A stretch of DNA of 64,000 nucleotides, taken from positions 24,654 through 88,653 of the forward strand of contig DXQT01000008.1 in NCBI GenBank assembly GCA_019411365.1, written 5' to 3'. The translations under genes and the position numbers were made by a program. Every line of letters begins with the position of its first letter. Position 1 is the stretch's first letter. The notes beneath the pieces are model-generated. The model was not told the origin of the DNA. It saw nothing but the letters and a program-made list of their open reading frames with translations, and searched no databases. The DNA is from Roseburia sp. GTDB taxonomy: Bacteria > Bacillota_A > Clostridia > Lachnospirales > Lachnospiraceae. Positions 44,638-53,814 of this stretch are shown here, one piece after another.

Positions 44638-45222
44638 ATGAAGAAAAAAATCGCAGTCGTACTTACAGCATTAATGGTTATGGCTATGGGAACAACAGCT
44701 TTCGCTGCAACAAGCCCAACAACCAAAACATCTGAGACAACTACAACAGAGGCTACTGCTTACGCTAACGTTACAGTAGCAGAAGGCGGCATCGTGATCG
44801 ATGGCGTGGCTTCCACAGCAGCTCCAACTGTAAAAGCTGTTACAACAGCTCAGGTTGAAGCAGCTCAGACACAGGCAGTTGCAAGCGTAGCTCCTACAGC
44901 TAAAGTTTTACAGATGATCGATGTAACTCTTCCTGTTTCTTTCGAGAAAGCACAGTTGACATTCTCTGTTAACGGTGTGACAGCAGGACAGAAAATCGCT
45001 GTTTTACATCAGAAACATGACGGAAGCTGGGAAGTTATCAACCCGGATTCAGTTGGAAACGGAACTGTAACAGCTACATTTACATCTCTTTCTCCAATCG
45101 CATTTGTTGCATACAATGCATCAGCTCAGACAGGAGAAACAACACCTGTTTCACCAATTATTGTGCTTATCTGTGCAGCAGGTATCGCAGTATGCGGAGC
45201 AAAAGTTAAATTTAACAACTAA
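44638..45222 (+). CDS. Secreted Thr/Ala-rich protein with sorting-like C-terminus
   Basis: 194 aa. A clear signal peptide (MKKKIAVVLTALMVMAMGTT, cleavage after AFA), a Thr/Ala-rich stretch, a compact beta-rich domain (AQLTFSVNGVTAGQKIAVLH), then SAQTGETTPVSP followed by a hydrophobic helix and a short basic tail (KVKFNN). The end looks like a degenerate sorting signal with QTGE in place of LPxTG, and the gene lies two places after a sortase. I infer it is the sortase substrate. GGAGG precedes ATG 44638. Many common codons suggest high expression. Confidence 0.8.
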   Translation: MKKKIAVVLTALMVMAMGTTAFAATSPTTKTSETTTTEATAYANVTVAEGGIVIDGVASTAAPTVKAVTTAQVEAAQTQAVASVAPTAKVLQMIDVTLPVSFEKAQLTFSVNGVTAGQKIAVLHQKHDGSWEVINPDSVGNGTVTATFTSLSPIAFVAYNASAQTGETTPVSPIIVLICAAGIAVCGAKVKFNN

Positions 45223-45271
45223 TTTTATGAATCTTAAGATTTATAAAAAGAAAAGAATGAACATGTGGTAG

Positions 45272-45319
45272 TTCCTGCAAAAGCAGGAATAACAGGCGGT
45301 CTGTGTCATGCAGACCGCC
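45272..45319 (+). repeat. Two tandem hairpins between the sortase module and the glycan locus
   Basis: TTCCTGC-AAAA-GCAGGAA (45272-45289) and GGCGGTCTG / CAGACCGCC (45295-45319). Neither has a T-tract, so they are not classic terminators; they may stabilise the upstream mRNA end or reduce read-through. Confidence 0.6.
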
Positions 45320-45347
45320 GGAAAAAGAACTGACAGGATGAAGTAAA

Positions 45348-46505
45348 ATGAAGCATGCATTAATAATCACAACCATCAGCGGATTCGTACCGCAATTTGA
45401 AATGAATGATGTGAGAATCTTACAGGAGAATGGTTATACGGTTCATTATGCATCCGATTTTGAAAATCCGATTTACAATATCGATCAAACCCAGTTGAAA
45501 AGAGACGGACTGATTTTACATCATATCGATATCAGAAAAAGTCCGTTTCAGATCACAAAAAATACAAAAGCATTTTTACAGTTAAAACAGATCATCAGAA
45601 AAGAACAGATCAGTCTGGTACATTGCCACAATCCAATGGGTGGCGTGGTGGGAAGGCTTGCCGCAAAAGCTTCCGGAAGAGAACCATATGTTGTATACAC
45701 GGCACACGGGTTTCATTTTTATGAGGGGGCACCGAAGAAAAACTGGCTGCTCTACTATACGGCAGAGAGGTTTCTGGCAGCATTTACCGACCGGATCATT
45801 ACAATCAACAGAGAAGATTATGAGAGAGCAAACCGCTTTCGTTTAAAAGAGCATGGATGTGTGGAACAGATTCCGGGCGTCGGTGTGAATATAGAGAAGT
45901 TCCGGAAAAAACCGGAACTGAGAGAAATAAAAAGAAAAGAACTGGACATCCCGCCAGATGGATTTCACATTGTTTCGGTGGGAGAACTTGTGGAAAATAA
46001 AAATCATGCAGTCGTGATCGAGGCAGTTGCCCGGTTACACGACGAAAACATTTATTACAGTATCTGTGGCAAAGGTCCTTACAGGGAAACATTAGAACAT
46101 CTGATCCAGAAACATCATCTGGAAAAGCAGGTCAGACTGTTAGGCTATCGCAATGATGTGCAGGATGTTCTGCAGAGTGCAGACTGCTTTGCATTTCCAT
46201 CTAAGAGAGAGGGACTAGGGATTGCAGCCATCGAGGCGCTGGCATGTGAAGTCCCGGTGATCGCATCGGATAACCGCGGAAGCAGGGAGTACATGTGTCA
46301 TCTGGAAAATGGCATTGTCTGTCAGGCGGATAAAGTGGCAGATTTCATGCATGCGATCTGCCGTATGAGACAGTCCGGGCAGCTACGCAGGGAAATGGGA
46401 GAGCATGGGAGAAGGACAGCAGAAAGATTCAGCATAGAGGCAACAGATAAAATAATGCGCCGTGTCTATCAGGAGATCAGCGTGACGCAGGAAAGAAAGC
46501 GATAA
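45348..46505 (+). CDS. Glycosyltransferase family 4
   Basis: 385 aa, two Rossmann-type domains (GT-B). The N-terminal part has VHCHNPMGGVVGRLAAKAS and YTAHGFHFYEGAP, the C-terminal part SKREGLGIAAIEALACEVP, the GT4 E-x7-E motif. Similar to EpsD/WcfN-type sugar transferases of surface polysaccharides. First gene of the glycan locus. Confidence 0.9.
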   Translation: MKHALIITTISGFVPQFEMNDVRILQENGYTVHYASDFENPIYNIDQTQLKRDGLILHHIDIRKSPFQITKNTKAFLQLKQIIRKEQISLVHCHNPMGGVVGRLAAKASGREPYVVYTAHGFHFYEGAPKKNWLLYYTAERFLAAFTDRIITINREDYERANRFRLKEHGCVEQIPGVGVNIEKFRKKPELREIKRKELDIPPDGFHIVSVGELVENKNHAVVIEAVARLHDENIYYSICGKGPYRETLEHLIQKHHLEKQVRLLGYRNDVQDVLQSADCFAFPSKREGLGIAAIEALACEVPVIASDNRGSREYMCHLENGIVCQADKVADFMHAICRMRQSGQLRREMGEHGRRTAERFSIEATDKIMRRVYQEISVTQERKR

Positions 46506-46511
46506 AAGCGT

Positions 46512-47426
46512 ATGGGGGCAGAGTTTGAAAAACAAGTCTCTGTGATCATGGGAGTTTACAACCAGTGGAACAGAGAGGCACTGCAAAAAGCAGTAAAGTC
46601 CATATTGAACCAGACACTCACGGATTTCGAGTTCATCATTTACGATGACGGTTCCGATCCGGAGGTGGCAGGTTATATCAGAGAATTAGAAAAGCTTGAC
46701 GAGAGGATTGTCCTGATTGGAAAAGAGGAGAATCACGGTCTGGCTTTTTCCTTAAATATGTGTATTGGCGCTGCAAAAGGAAAATACATTGCCCGCATGG
46801 ATGCAGACGATATCGCACTGCCGGAGCGTCTGCAGGTGCAGTATGATTTTATGGAGCAGCACAAAGAGTATGCGTGGTGTGGCTGCAATACGAGATTATT
46901 TGATGAAAACGGTATCTGGGGAGAACGCAAAATGCCGGAACTTCCGTCCGATAAAGACTATCTGCCGTTTTCTCCCTTCATACATCCAACGGTCATGTAC
47001 CGCAGAAAACTATTTGAAAAAAATGAGGGCTATCATGTTTCCCCGGAAACATTGCGCTGTGAAGATTATGAGATATTCATGCGTCTGCATCAGCTTGGTT
47101 ATCAGGGGTACAACATTCAGCAATATCTGTTTGCGTACCGGGAGGACAAGCAGTCTTTTCAGAAACGAAGATTTCACTTCCGGATCAACGAGGCAAAACT
47201 CCGCTACCGGAATTTTAAAGCCATGCATCTGTTGTTTCCATTGGGCTGGCTCTATGTGATCCGTCCGGTTGTGGGCGGTCTGATCCCACCGGGGATCGTT
47301 GCGTTATTAAAACGCGGTGAGACGTGGTGGAAGTGCAAAAAAGAACAGTTACCCGAAAATGCCAGATTGGAGTATAGCAGTTATGAATCCGACCGACCGC
47401 AGAGAACAGAGACTACAATCTTATAA
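46512..47426 (+). CDS. Glycosyltransferase family 2
   Basis: 304 aa. GT-A fold with VSVIMGVYNQWNREALQKAV at the front and the metal-binding ARMDADDIALPERL. Acceptor and donor sugars are unknown. The 3' end overlaps the next gene by 44 bases. Confidence 0.9.
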   Translation: MGAEFEKQVSVIMGVYNQWNREALQKAVKSILNQTLTDFEFIIYDDGSDPEVAGYIRELEKLDERIVLIGKEENHGLAFSLNMCIGAAKGKYIARMDADDIALPERLQVQYDFMEQHKEYAWCGCNTRLFDENGIWGERKMPELPSDKDYLPFSPFIHPTVMYRRKLFEKNEGYHVSPETLRCEDYEIFMRLHQLGYQGYNIQQYLFAYREDKQSFQKRRFHFRINEAKLRYRNFKAMHLLFPLGWLYVIRPVVGGLIPPGIVALLKRGETWWKCKKEQLPENARLEYSSYESDRPQRTETTIL

Positions 47427-48699
47427 AAAAGCCAGATCCGAGAAAGAAATCTATGAGCGTGTGCTTGCACCAACACTTTATGAGTTTGTGCTGTGGGTTT
47501 TGCAGGAGGCATTACCAAGTGGAAAAAAACGGCTTTACTTTCTGGCAAGGGACGGTTATCAGATGTATCTTGCCGCACAGCAGCTCTGTAAACAATATGA
47601 TCTGGACATCGAGTGCAGATATCTCAAAGTGTCGAGATATGCGGTGCGTGTGCCGGAATATCATCTTCTCGGGGAACGCTGTCTGGAACGCATCTGTGTC
47701 GGAGGAATCGATGTGACCTTTGAAAAAATCATGCAGCGCGCAGCACTGACAGACAAAGAGGCAGAGGAGATCGCAGCGCTTGCCGGGTACACGGAGAATT
47801 ACAGAAAAGTCATCAATTATCACGAGGTCATGCAGTTGAAAGACTGCTTAAAAAAGATACCGCTCTTATTTCATTATATAGACAGCCATTCGAAGGAAGC
47901 TTATGGGACGGCAATCGGCTATCTCACACAGGAAGGACTGCTGGAACCGGTTTCTTATGCACTGGTAGACAGCGGCTGGATCGGTACGATCCAGCAGAGC
48001 ATTGAACATCTGCTCAGGCAGAAACAGCCGGACAGAAAGCTCGAAGGATACTATTTTGGCTTGTATGAGATCCCGGAAGGGGAGGGAAGGGAAAACTATC
48101 ACAGTTTTTACTTCACGCCGTGGGGTGAGATCAAAAGAAAAGTGCATTTTAGCAACAGCCTGTTTGAGGCAGTGTTTTCTGCACCGGAGGGCATGACATT
48201 ATCCTACAGGACAGAGGGCGGGAAGGATAAAATCATCTATGTTCCAGTGACAGACAGCAGGGAGAACCTGAACCGGGAACGCATCAGCCGGTATATCTGC
48301 TGGCTGGAAGAGTTTCTGCAGGAGAAAAAGCAATCATTGCCGCAGGCGGACAGCGGGTATGTGGAGGAACTTCTATCACCCTTTATGGGAAACCCGACAC
48401 AGTTTGAGGCAGAGGCATACGGAAGCCTGCTTTTCTCGGATGATGTGAGAGAGGATAATAATCAGAAAGTGTCCGCAGATTTTTCAGAGCAGGAGATCAA
48501 AAACCATCATTTGCTCAACCGTCTGCTCATCATGACAGGCGTCCGGAAAAAGGTACTTCATGAGAGTGCGTGGATCGAGGGCAGTATCGCAACGTGCAGA
48601 ACACTGGATGAAAAAGGCAGAGCGAGAAACCGTTTGCATGCCGTTTTCTATAAATACATCATTTATATCCGCAAGTGGCTGAAACAAAGAAACAGATAA
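47383..48699 (+). CDS. HAD-like protein of polysaccharide loci (COG5610 type)
   Basis: 438 aa. LYFLARDGYQMYLAAQQL holds a motif like that of HAD phosphatases, and the overall plan fits COG5610 proteins found in capsule and rhamnan clusters (YALVDSGWIGTIQQSIEHLL). Its reaction is unproven. ATG 47383 has GGAG upstream; longer starts overlap more of the GT2 gene. Confidence 0.72.
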   Translation: MNPTDRREQRLQSYKKARSEKEIYERVLAPTLYEFVLWVLQEALPSGKKRLYFLARDGYQMYLAAQQLCKQYDLDIECRYLKVSRYAVRVPEYHLLGERCLERICVGGIDVTFEKIMQRAALTDKEAEEIAALAGYTENYRKVINYHEVMQLKDCLKKIPLLFHYIDSHSKEAYGTAIGYLTQEGLLEPVSYALVDSGWIGTIQQSIEHLLRQKQPDRKLEGYYFGLYEIPEGEGRENYHSFYFTPWGEIKRKVHFSNSLFEAVFSAPEGMTLSYRTEGGKDKIIYVPVTDSRENLNRERISRYICWLEEFLQEKKQSLPQADSGYVEELLSPFMGNPTQFEAEAYGSLLFSDDVREDNNQKVSADFSEQEIKNHHLLNRLLIMTGVRKKVLHESAWIEGSIATCRTLDEKGRARNRLHAVFYKYIIYIRKWLKQRNR

Positions 48700-48747
48700 A
48701 AACACAGTCTGCATTGGCTGGAAAACAGAAAATAAAAAGACAGGAAA

Positions 48748-49533
48748 ATGACAGTTTTGAGAAAGAATAGAGAAGAGTTAAAACAATATTATTTTGTCAT
48801 CAAACAACTGGTGGACAGAGAGATTAAAAGAAAATATGCGAGGTCTTTTCTCGGAGTCATCTGGAGTGTGTTAAATCCGCTGATGACCATGGCAGTTATG
48901 TCCATGATTTTCAGCACGATTTTTAAACGTACGATTGAAAACTATCCAATCTACTATCTGACCGGAACGATTTTCTGGCAGCTCTTTTCCGGTGCAACGA
49001 ACTCTGCAATGACGGCGCTCGTCGATAACCGGACGCTGCTGTTGAAAGTAAAATTGCCAAAACAAACATTTGTTCTAGCAAGGATCTATACCGCGTTGAC
49101 AAACTTTGGCTACACCTGTATTGCCTATGTGCTCATGCTCGTGGTGTTTCAGATCAAAATCAGTCCGACGCTGTTACTGTTTCCAATCGATGTATTTTTC
49201 TGCCTGCTGTTCTCCATGGGAATCGGGTATGTGCTCTCGATTTTATACGTGTTTTTTGCGGATATCAAATACCTGTATTCGATTGTCCTGACACTCTGGA
49301 TGTACATGTCAGCGATCTTTTATCCGTATGAGAGTACAACGCTGATGATGCAGAAAGTCATCGGAAACAATCCGGTGTTTGTCTACATTGCATTTGCGAG
49401 GGACTGCGTCATGTATCAGAAATGGCCGGAGACGGATCTATGGATCAAAATGATCTTGTGGGGCATTGTAAGTTTTCTGATCGGTTACTACGTGTTCTCG
49501 AAAAAAGAAAATAATGTGATGCAGAAAATATAA
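48748..49533 (+). CDS. ABC-2 type polysaccharide export permease (Wzm/TagG-like)
   Basis: 261 aa with six transmembrane helices. REIKRKYARSFLGVIWSVLN and the GNNPVFVYIAFARD segment are typical of TagG/Wzm permeases that export O-antigen or teichoic acid. The stop shares a base with the ATG of the ATPase gene, its partner. Confidence 0.92.
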   Translation: MTVLRKNREELKQYYFVIKQLVDREIKRKYARSFLGVIWSVLNPLMTMAVMSMIFSTIFKRTIENYPIYYLTGTIFWQLFSGATNSAMTALVDNRTLLLKVKLPKQTFVLARIYTALTNFGYTCIAYVLMLVVFQIKISPTLLLFPIDVFFCLLFSMGIGYVLSILYVFFADIKYLYSIVLTLWMYMSAIFYPYESTTLMMQKVIGNNPVFVYIAFARDCVMYQKWPETDLWIKMILWGIVSFLIGYYVFSKKENNVMQKI

Positions 49534-51698
49534 TGGTTATATACAGAAAAAAAATCCGTGAAGGAACAGTACAAGGAAAAAGCAGAGATTGGAGTGAAGA
49601 TACAAAAGTGAGATTAAGAATCTGGGAAAAATGGAAAAGGATAATACTCCTGGGCACATTCTTTGTGTTGGCAATAGGAATACCGTGGGAAATCCGTGCG
49701 GAAAATGCAACTGTCACGTTCGGATCGAATTACTATACGGCAACCGACAATGAGACATTTCCAATCGGCGTATACCTGAATGGGGATTCGAAGATCGGAA
49801 CCTATGAGGTTAAAATATCCTACGATAACAGGCGTCTGGAGTACACCGGTGGTGGTGATTCCGAGGAAAACGGAGTTATCACGTTAAGTGGAACCGGAGT
49901 CAATGCGCAGGTCAAATACATGTTAAAGTTCCAGACACGAAGCGGTGGAACGGCAGATATAAAAATAGAGAGTGCAGTGATCCACACAGCAGGAGAGAAT
50001 GAAGAAGAGTTTGATGTGGCAACTCTGGCATCCACCTATGTCACGATTTCCGGTGAAGATACGGTTGGGGACGCTCCGCAGGAGGAAAGTCAGGAGACGG
50101 AAACTGAAGAAGAGAATCCGGTTTCGGATATTCCGACAGTGATGGAAGTGTCAGTGGAAGAGCAAACCTACTATCTGGTGGATCTCTCCCAGTACACGCC
50201 GGAGAACATTGATTTCCAGTATGATACCGGAACCATCACCTATCAGGGAACAGAAGTAGCTGCATATCTGTCAGCAAATGGAGATATCAGTTTTGTGTAT
50301 CTGGCGGACAGTCAAAAAAACCTTTACCTGTACGCTTACAGCAGTGAAAAAGATAAACTGTATCCCTGCAATTCCATCACAGTCAACGGAGAAAAATATT
50401 ACTTCATGTCTCCGTATGTGTGCAGTGAGTGGCCACAGGAACTGACACTTGACATCATCCAGAGCGAATCCATCGTCTATGCGATAGATATGGAAGGTCA
50501 GACCGGATTTTATAAGATCACGACCGGAAATAAGCTGGAAACCTGGAATCCGAATGAAGGGCAGGAGAACTTTCAGAATCAGATGAAAATATTGATCATC
50601 ATTCTGGCTGTGACATTAGTGATCATGTTTCTTGCAATTCTTCTGGTTATCCATATGGATAAAAATAAACAGAGGCAGGATGGTACATCTGTATCCGGGA
50701 AAACAAACAATCGGATTAAATCCAGAAAAAACAAATTAAAACAAGGGGAATCCGAAACTTCCTCTGACACAAATGCGGCAGATGATTTTGAGATAGAAGA
50801 TCTGGCATTGGATATCTCTGAGGAGGAGATCCGCGCATGGCGGGCGGAACTGGAACAGTCTGCCGGAGATGATAATTCATCCGATAAAAAGAATTCTGAT
50901 GGACAAAATGCTGCTGAAAAGTATTCCAATACGGCTGTGCCGGAGGAACAAGCAGGAGAAGCGCCTGTCATTGCTGTGAAGGATGTCACGATGCAGTTCC
51001 GGATTGCGATGAACAATGTCTCCGGTATCAAAGAGTATGTGATTCAGCTTTTGAAAAAACAGATCAGTTACCGGGAACTGCTTGCGTTAGATCATGTGTC
51101 GTTCAATGTATATAAGGGCGAAGTGGTAGGAATTATTGGAACCAACGGTTCCGGTAAAAGTACACTTCTTAAAATTGTGTCCGGAGCTTTAAAACCGAGC
51201 AGCGGCGAAGTGCAGTGCGACCGCCGGAAAGTGCAGCTGCTGACGCTTGGAACCGGTTTTGATGTGGAACTGACCGCCAAGGAAAATGTGTACTTAAATG
51301 GTGCTATCATCGGTTATTCCAAAGAATTTATCGATTCCAAATATGACGAGATCGTCAAGTTCGCAGAACTTGAAGGCTTCATGGAAGAAAAAGTGAAAAA
51401 CTTTTCCTCCGGTATGGTCAGCCGTCTCGGCTTTGCAATCGCAACAATCGGCGAAACCGCAGAGATCCTTATTTTAGATGAGGTGCTTTCGGTCGGGGAT
51501 GAATTTTTCCGAAAGAAGAGTTTGAAGCGCGTGAAAGAGATGATCCACGGAGGAAGTACGGTGCTTTTGGTGTCACACAGTATGGAAACTATTAAGGAAA
51601 ACTGCACAAAGGTTGTATGGATAGAAAAAGGTAAGTTAAGGATGATTGGAAAACCGGATGTGGTTTGTGAAAATTATGGGAAATTAAATGAAAAATAA
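49533..51698 (+). CDS. Polysaccharide ABC exporter ATPase fused to a cohesin-like ectodomain
   Basis: 721 aa with an unusual order. Residues 1-56 look like a signal sequence with a long basic front. Residues 57-190 resemble a cohesin or cohesin-like beta-sandwich (YEVKISYDNRRLEYTGGGDS, then VKYMLKFQTRSGGTADIKIE), followed by an acidic linker and a second beta domain. One helix crosses the membrane at 351-375. After a charged linker the ATPase occupies 475-721: Walker A GTNGSGKST near 537, signature NFSSGMVSRL near 622, Walker B ILILDEVLSVGDEF near 645, closest to Wzt/TagH. The ATPase would face the cytosol and the beta domain the outside. It could bind the exported glycan or a wall component. 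Confidence 0.85.
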   Translation: MVIYRKKIREGTVQGKSRDWSEDTKVRLRIWEKWKRIILLGTFFVLAIGIPWEIRAENATVTFGSNYYTATDNETFPIGVYLNGDSKIGTYEVKISYDNRRLEYTGGGDSEENGVITLSGTGVNAQVKYMLKFQTRSGGTADIKIESAVIHTAGENEEEFDVATLASTYVTISGEDTVGDAPQEESQETETEEENPVSDIPTVMEVSVEEQTYYLVDLSQYTPENIDFQYDTGTITYQGTEVAAYLSANGDISFVYLADSQKNLYLYAYSSEKDKLYPCNSITVNGEKYYFMSPYVCSEWPQELTLDIIQSESIVYAIDMEGQTGFYKITTGNKLETWNPNEGQENFQNQMKILIIILAVTLVIMFLAILLVIHMDKNKQRQDGTSVSGKTNNRIKSRKNKLKQGESETSSDTNAADDFEIEDLALDISEEEIRAWRAELEQSAGDDNSSDKKNSDGQNAAEKYSNTAVPEEQAGEAPVIAVKDVTMQFRIAMNNVSGIKEYVIQLLKKQISYRELLALDHVSFNVYKGEVVGIIGTNGSGKSTLLKIVSGALKPSSGEVQCDRRKVQLLTLGTGFDVELTAKENVYLNGAIIGYSKEFIDSKYDEIVKFAELEGFMEEKVKNFSSGMVSRLGFAIATIGETAEILILDEVLSVGDEFFRKKSLKRVKEMIHGGSTVLLVSHSMETIKENCTKVVWIEKGKLRMIGKPDVVCENYGKLNEK

Positions 51699-51729
51699 AT
51701 AGTTAGATAGAAGTATAGCGGGGAAAAAG

Positions 51730-53790
51730 ATGGAAAAAGTAAAAGAAAAAATTTATAAATATTTAGTTGATTCAGATATTAGAATTAAGAGCCATTATGA
51801 GGGATATATAATATCAAATCCAGAATATCATAAAGAACATAGATTAGAATCATATAAATTTCTATTTGCACTGAGAAACTATTACAAAAAAAATGGAAAA
51901 GGAAAGTTTCCGGTTGTACCATGCTCTTATTGCCAAAGATTTCCAGATGAAATGATGCATATTAATCAAAATAGCTATGAATTAATCAAGAATTCTGCAT
52001 ATTTTGATGAAAAATGGTATTACGAAAATTATCCGGACGTAAAAGAAAGCGGTATGGACGCCGTAACACATTATTTAAATGTTGGCTGGAAAGAATTCCG
52101 TAAGCCAGGACCATCTTTTAGTACACTGTTATATTTAAATAGATATAGCGATGTCAATAATATGCATATTAATCCATTATTACATTATGAATTATATGGG
52201 AAAATTGATAAAAGAATTTCATCTTATCAAAAGTTATTAAGAAGTATTCAAACAGAAATTGATATTATATTAAATTCGGTTTTTTGGGATGAACAATGGT
52301 ATAAAAATAAATATTTAAAAGGAGACTTAACAAAAGAATTACCGGTTGTTCATTACTATTGTATTGGATGCTATTTAGAGATGGATCCAGGACCAGTGTT
52401 TTCACATAAAATATATGAAAAGGAGTTCCCAGAGGTTAAAAAATTTCCAATACCATATTTACTTCATTATGAATTACAAAAAAGAAAGGGGGGAAAGGGG
52501 TATATTAACTCGGCAACAGCCTATTATAATAACAAAGATTTACAAATTTCAATTTTGACAGGCATGTATCATGCGTCTACACATATTTTAGAAAAATTCG
52601 AAAAAGCAAAAAGAGTTTTATTGATTTCGCATCTGATGAATTTGACAGGAGCACCAAAAGTTCTTTTAAACATGGCGATTATTCTAAAACGGAATGGATA
52701 TATGCCTGTTATTGCAACATTAAAACCTGGAAATTTAATTGTGGAGGCTGAAAAAAAAGGTATTGAGGTAATTACATTAGCAGCTTTTGAGGATAAAAGA
52801 TTAAGCGAAAACATAGTGTCTTTTGCGAATTTATTCGGAGTGGTTTTATATAATACTATTGAATCAATGCGTTTGGCACATATTTTAAAAAATATAGATG
52901 CTTATAAAATTGCATGGCTTCATGAGGGAAAAGAAACCATACGAAAAATTTCTGATAAACAGATTTATAGAATTAACAGCATGGATCGAATTTTTACATG
53001 TGCACAATATTGTAATAAATTTTTTATGCCATATTTATATTCTCAAAAAGAAATAGAAGTTTTGCATTATGGAATAGAGGAAAAGGAAATTGCAAACAAT
53101 TCAAATGAACAAAAACATTTAGATGATAAACTGATTTTTATAACTATAGGTACGATAGGTTTTCGTAAAGGACATGATATTTTATTAAATGCTATTTCGA
53201 TGCTTTCTGCTGACTTTTATCATAATGTAGAATTTTGGTTTGTTGGATCGGTTATAGATGAAGCAGTTGGAAAGAAATTAGATGAATTAAAAGAAAAATA
53301 TAATTGTATAAAGTATTTTGGAGAAGTTCCAAATAGTCGAGCTATTGATTTGCTTTCAAATGCTAGTGTATTAATTTGTCCGTCGATTGATGATCCTATG
53401 CCAGTTGTAATTACAGAAGCATTTATTTTAAAGAAAGCTGTGTTAACAACAACACATGTAGGAACGGCACAGTTTATTGATGACAAAGTCAATGGATTTC
53501 TTATATCTCAAATTAATGAACAAACATTGCATGATTACATTATATATATAATTAATAATAAAAATATATTAAGAAAAGTTGGGGAAAAAGGATATCTCAT
53601 ATATAAGAAATATTTGTCAAGTGAAATATTTGAAAAAAAAGTAAAAGAAATTTTTGATGAAACGTATAATTGTTCGGAAAATAGAATGGTTCAAGAGTTA
53701 CATGTTATTGATAATAAAGTTTTTTTATATGATATAGAAATAGGAGTTAATTATTTCGATTTTATTTTTTCGTGTGATGAAGATAATTAA
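51730..53790 (+). CDS. Glycosyltransferase family 4 with N-terminal repeats; possibly the front half of a split gene
   Basis: 686 aa, visibly AT-richer than the preceding genes. Residues 80-270 hold repeats of the type EKWYYENYPDVKESGMDAVT HYL with GPSF after each, common in large surface-glycan transferases. A GT4 domain follows from about 290 (VLLISHLMNLTGAPKVLLNM; IGTIGFRKGHDILLNAI; the C-terminal VITEAFILKKAV). It ends at TAA 53788-53790, but the same frame stays open beyond the stop into the next gene. Confidence 0.82.
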   Translation: MEKVKEKIYKYLVDSDIRIKSHYEGYIISNPEYHKEHRLESYKFLFALRNYYKKNGKGKFPVVPCSYCQRFPDEMMHINQNSYELIKNSAYFDEKWYYENYPDVKESGMDAVTHYLNVGWKEFRKPGPSFSTLLYLNRYSDVNNMHINPLLHYELYGKIDKRISSYQKLLRSIQTEIDIILNSVFWDEQWYKNKYLKGDLTKELPVVHYYCIGCYLEMDPGPVFSHKIYEKEFPEVKKFPIPYLLHYELQKRKGGKGYINSATAYYNNKDLQISILTGMYHASTHILEKFEKAKRVLLISHLMNLTGAPKVLLNMAIILKRNGYMPVIATLKPGNLIVEAEKKGIEVITLAAFEDKRLSENIVSFANLFGVVLYNTIESMRLAHILKNIDAYKIAWLHEGKETIRKISDKQIYRINSMDRIFTCAQYCNKFFMPYLYSQKEIEVLHYGIEEKEIANNSNEQKHLDDKLIFITIGTIGFRKGHDILLNAISMLSADFYHNVEFWFVGSVIDEAVGKKLDELKEKYNCIKYFGEVPNSRAIDLLSNASVLICPSIDDPMPVVITEAFILKKAVLTTTHVGTAQFIDDKVNGFLISQINEQTLHDYIIYIINNKNILRKVGEKGYLIYKKYLSSEIFEKKVKEIFDETYNCSENRMVQELHVIDNKVFLYDIEIGVNYFDFIFSCDEDN

Positions 53791-53814
53791 ATTTATTTAT
53801 TTTCAGAAGGAGAT

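Noticed and set aside
45295..45319. GC-rich hairpin as terminator of the surface-protein gene
   Set aside because: No T-tract follows, so it does not meet the criteria for an intrinsic terminator; recorded as a hairpin only.
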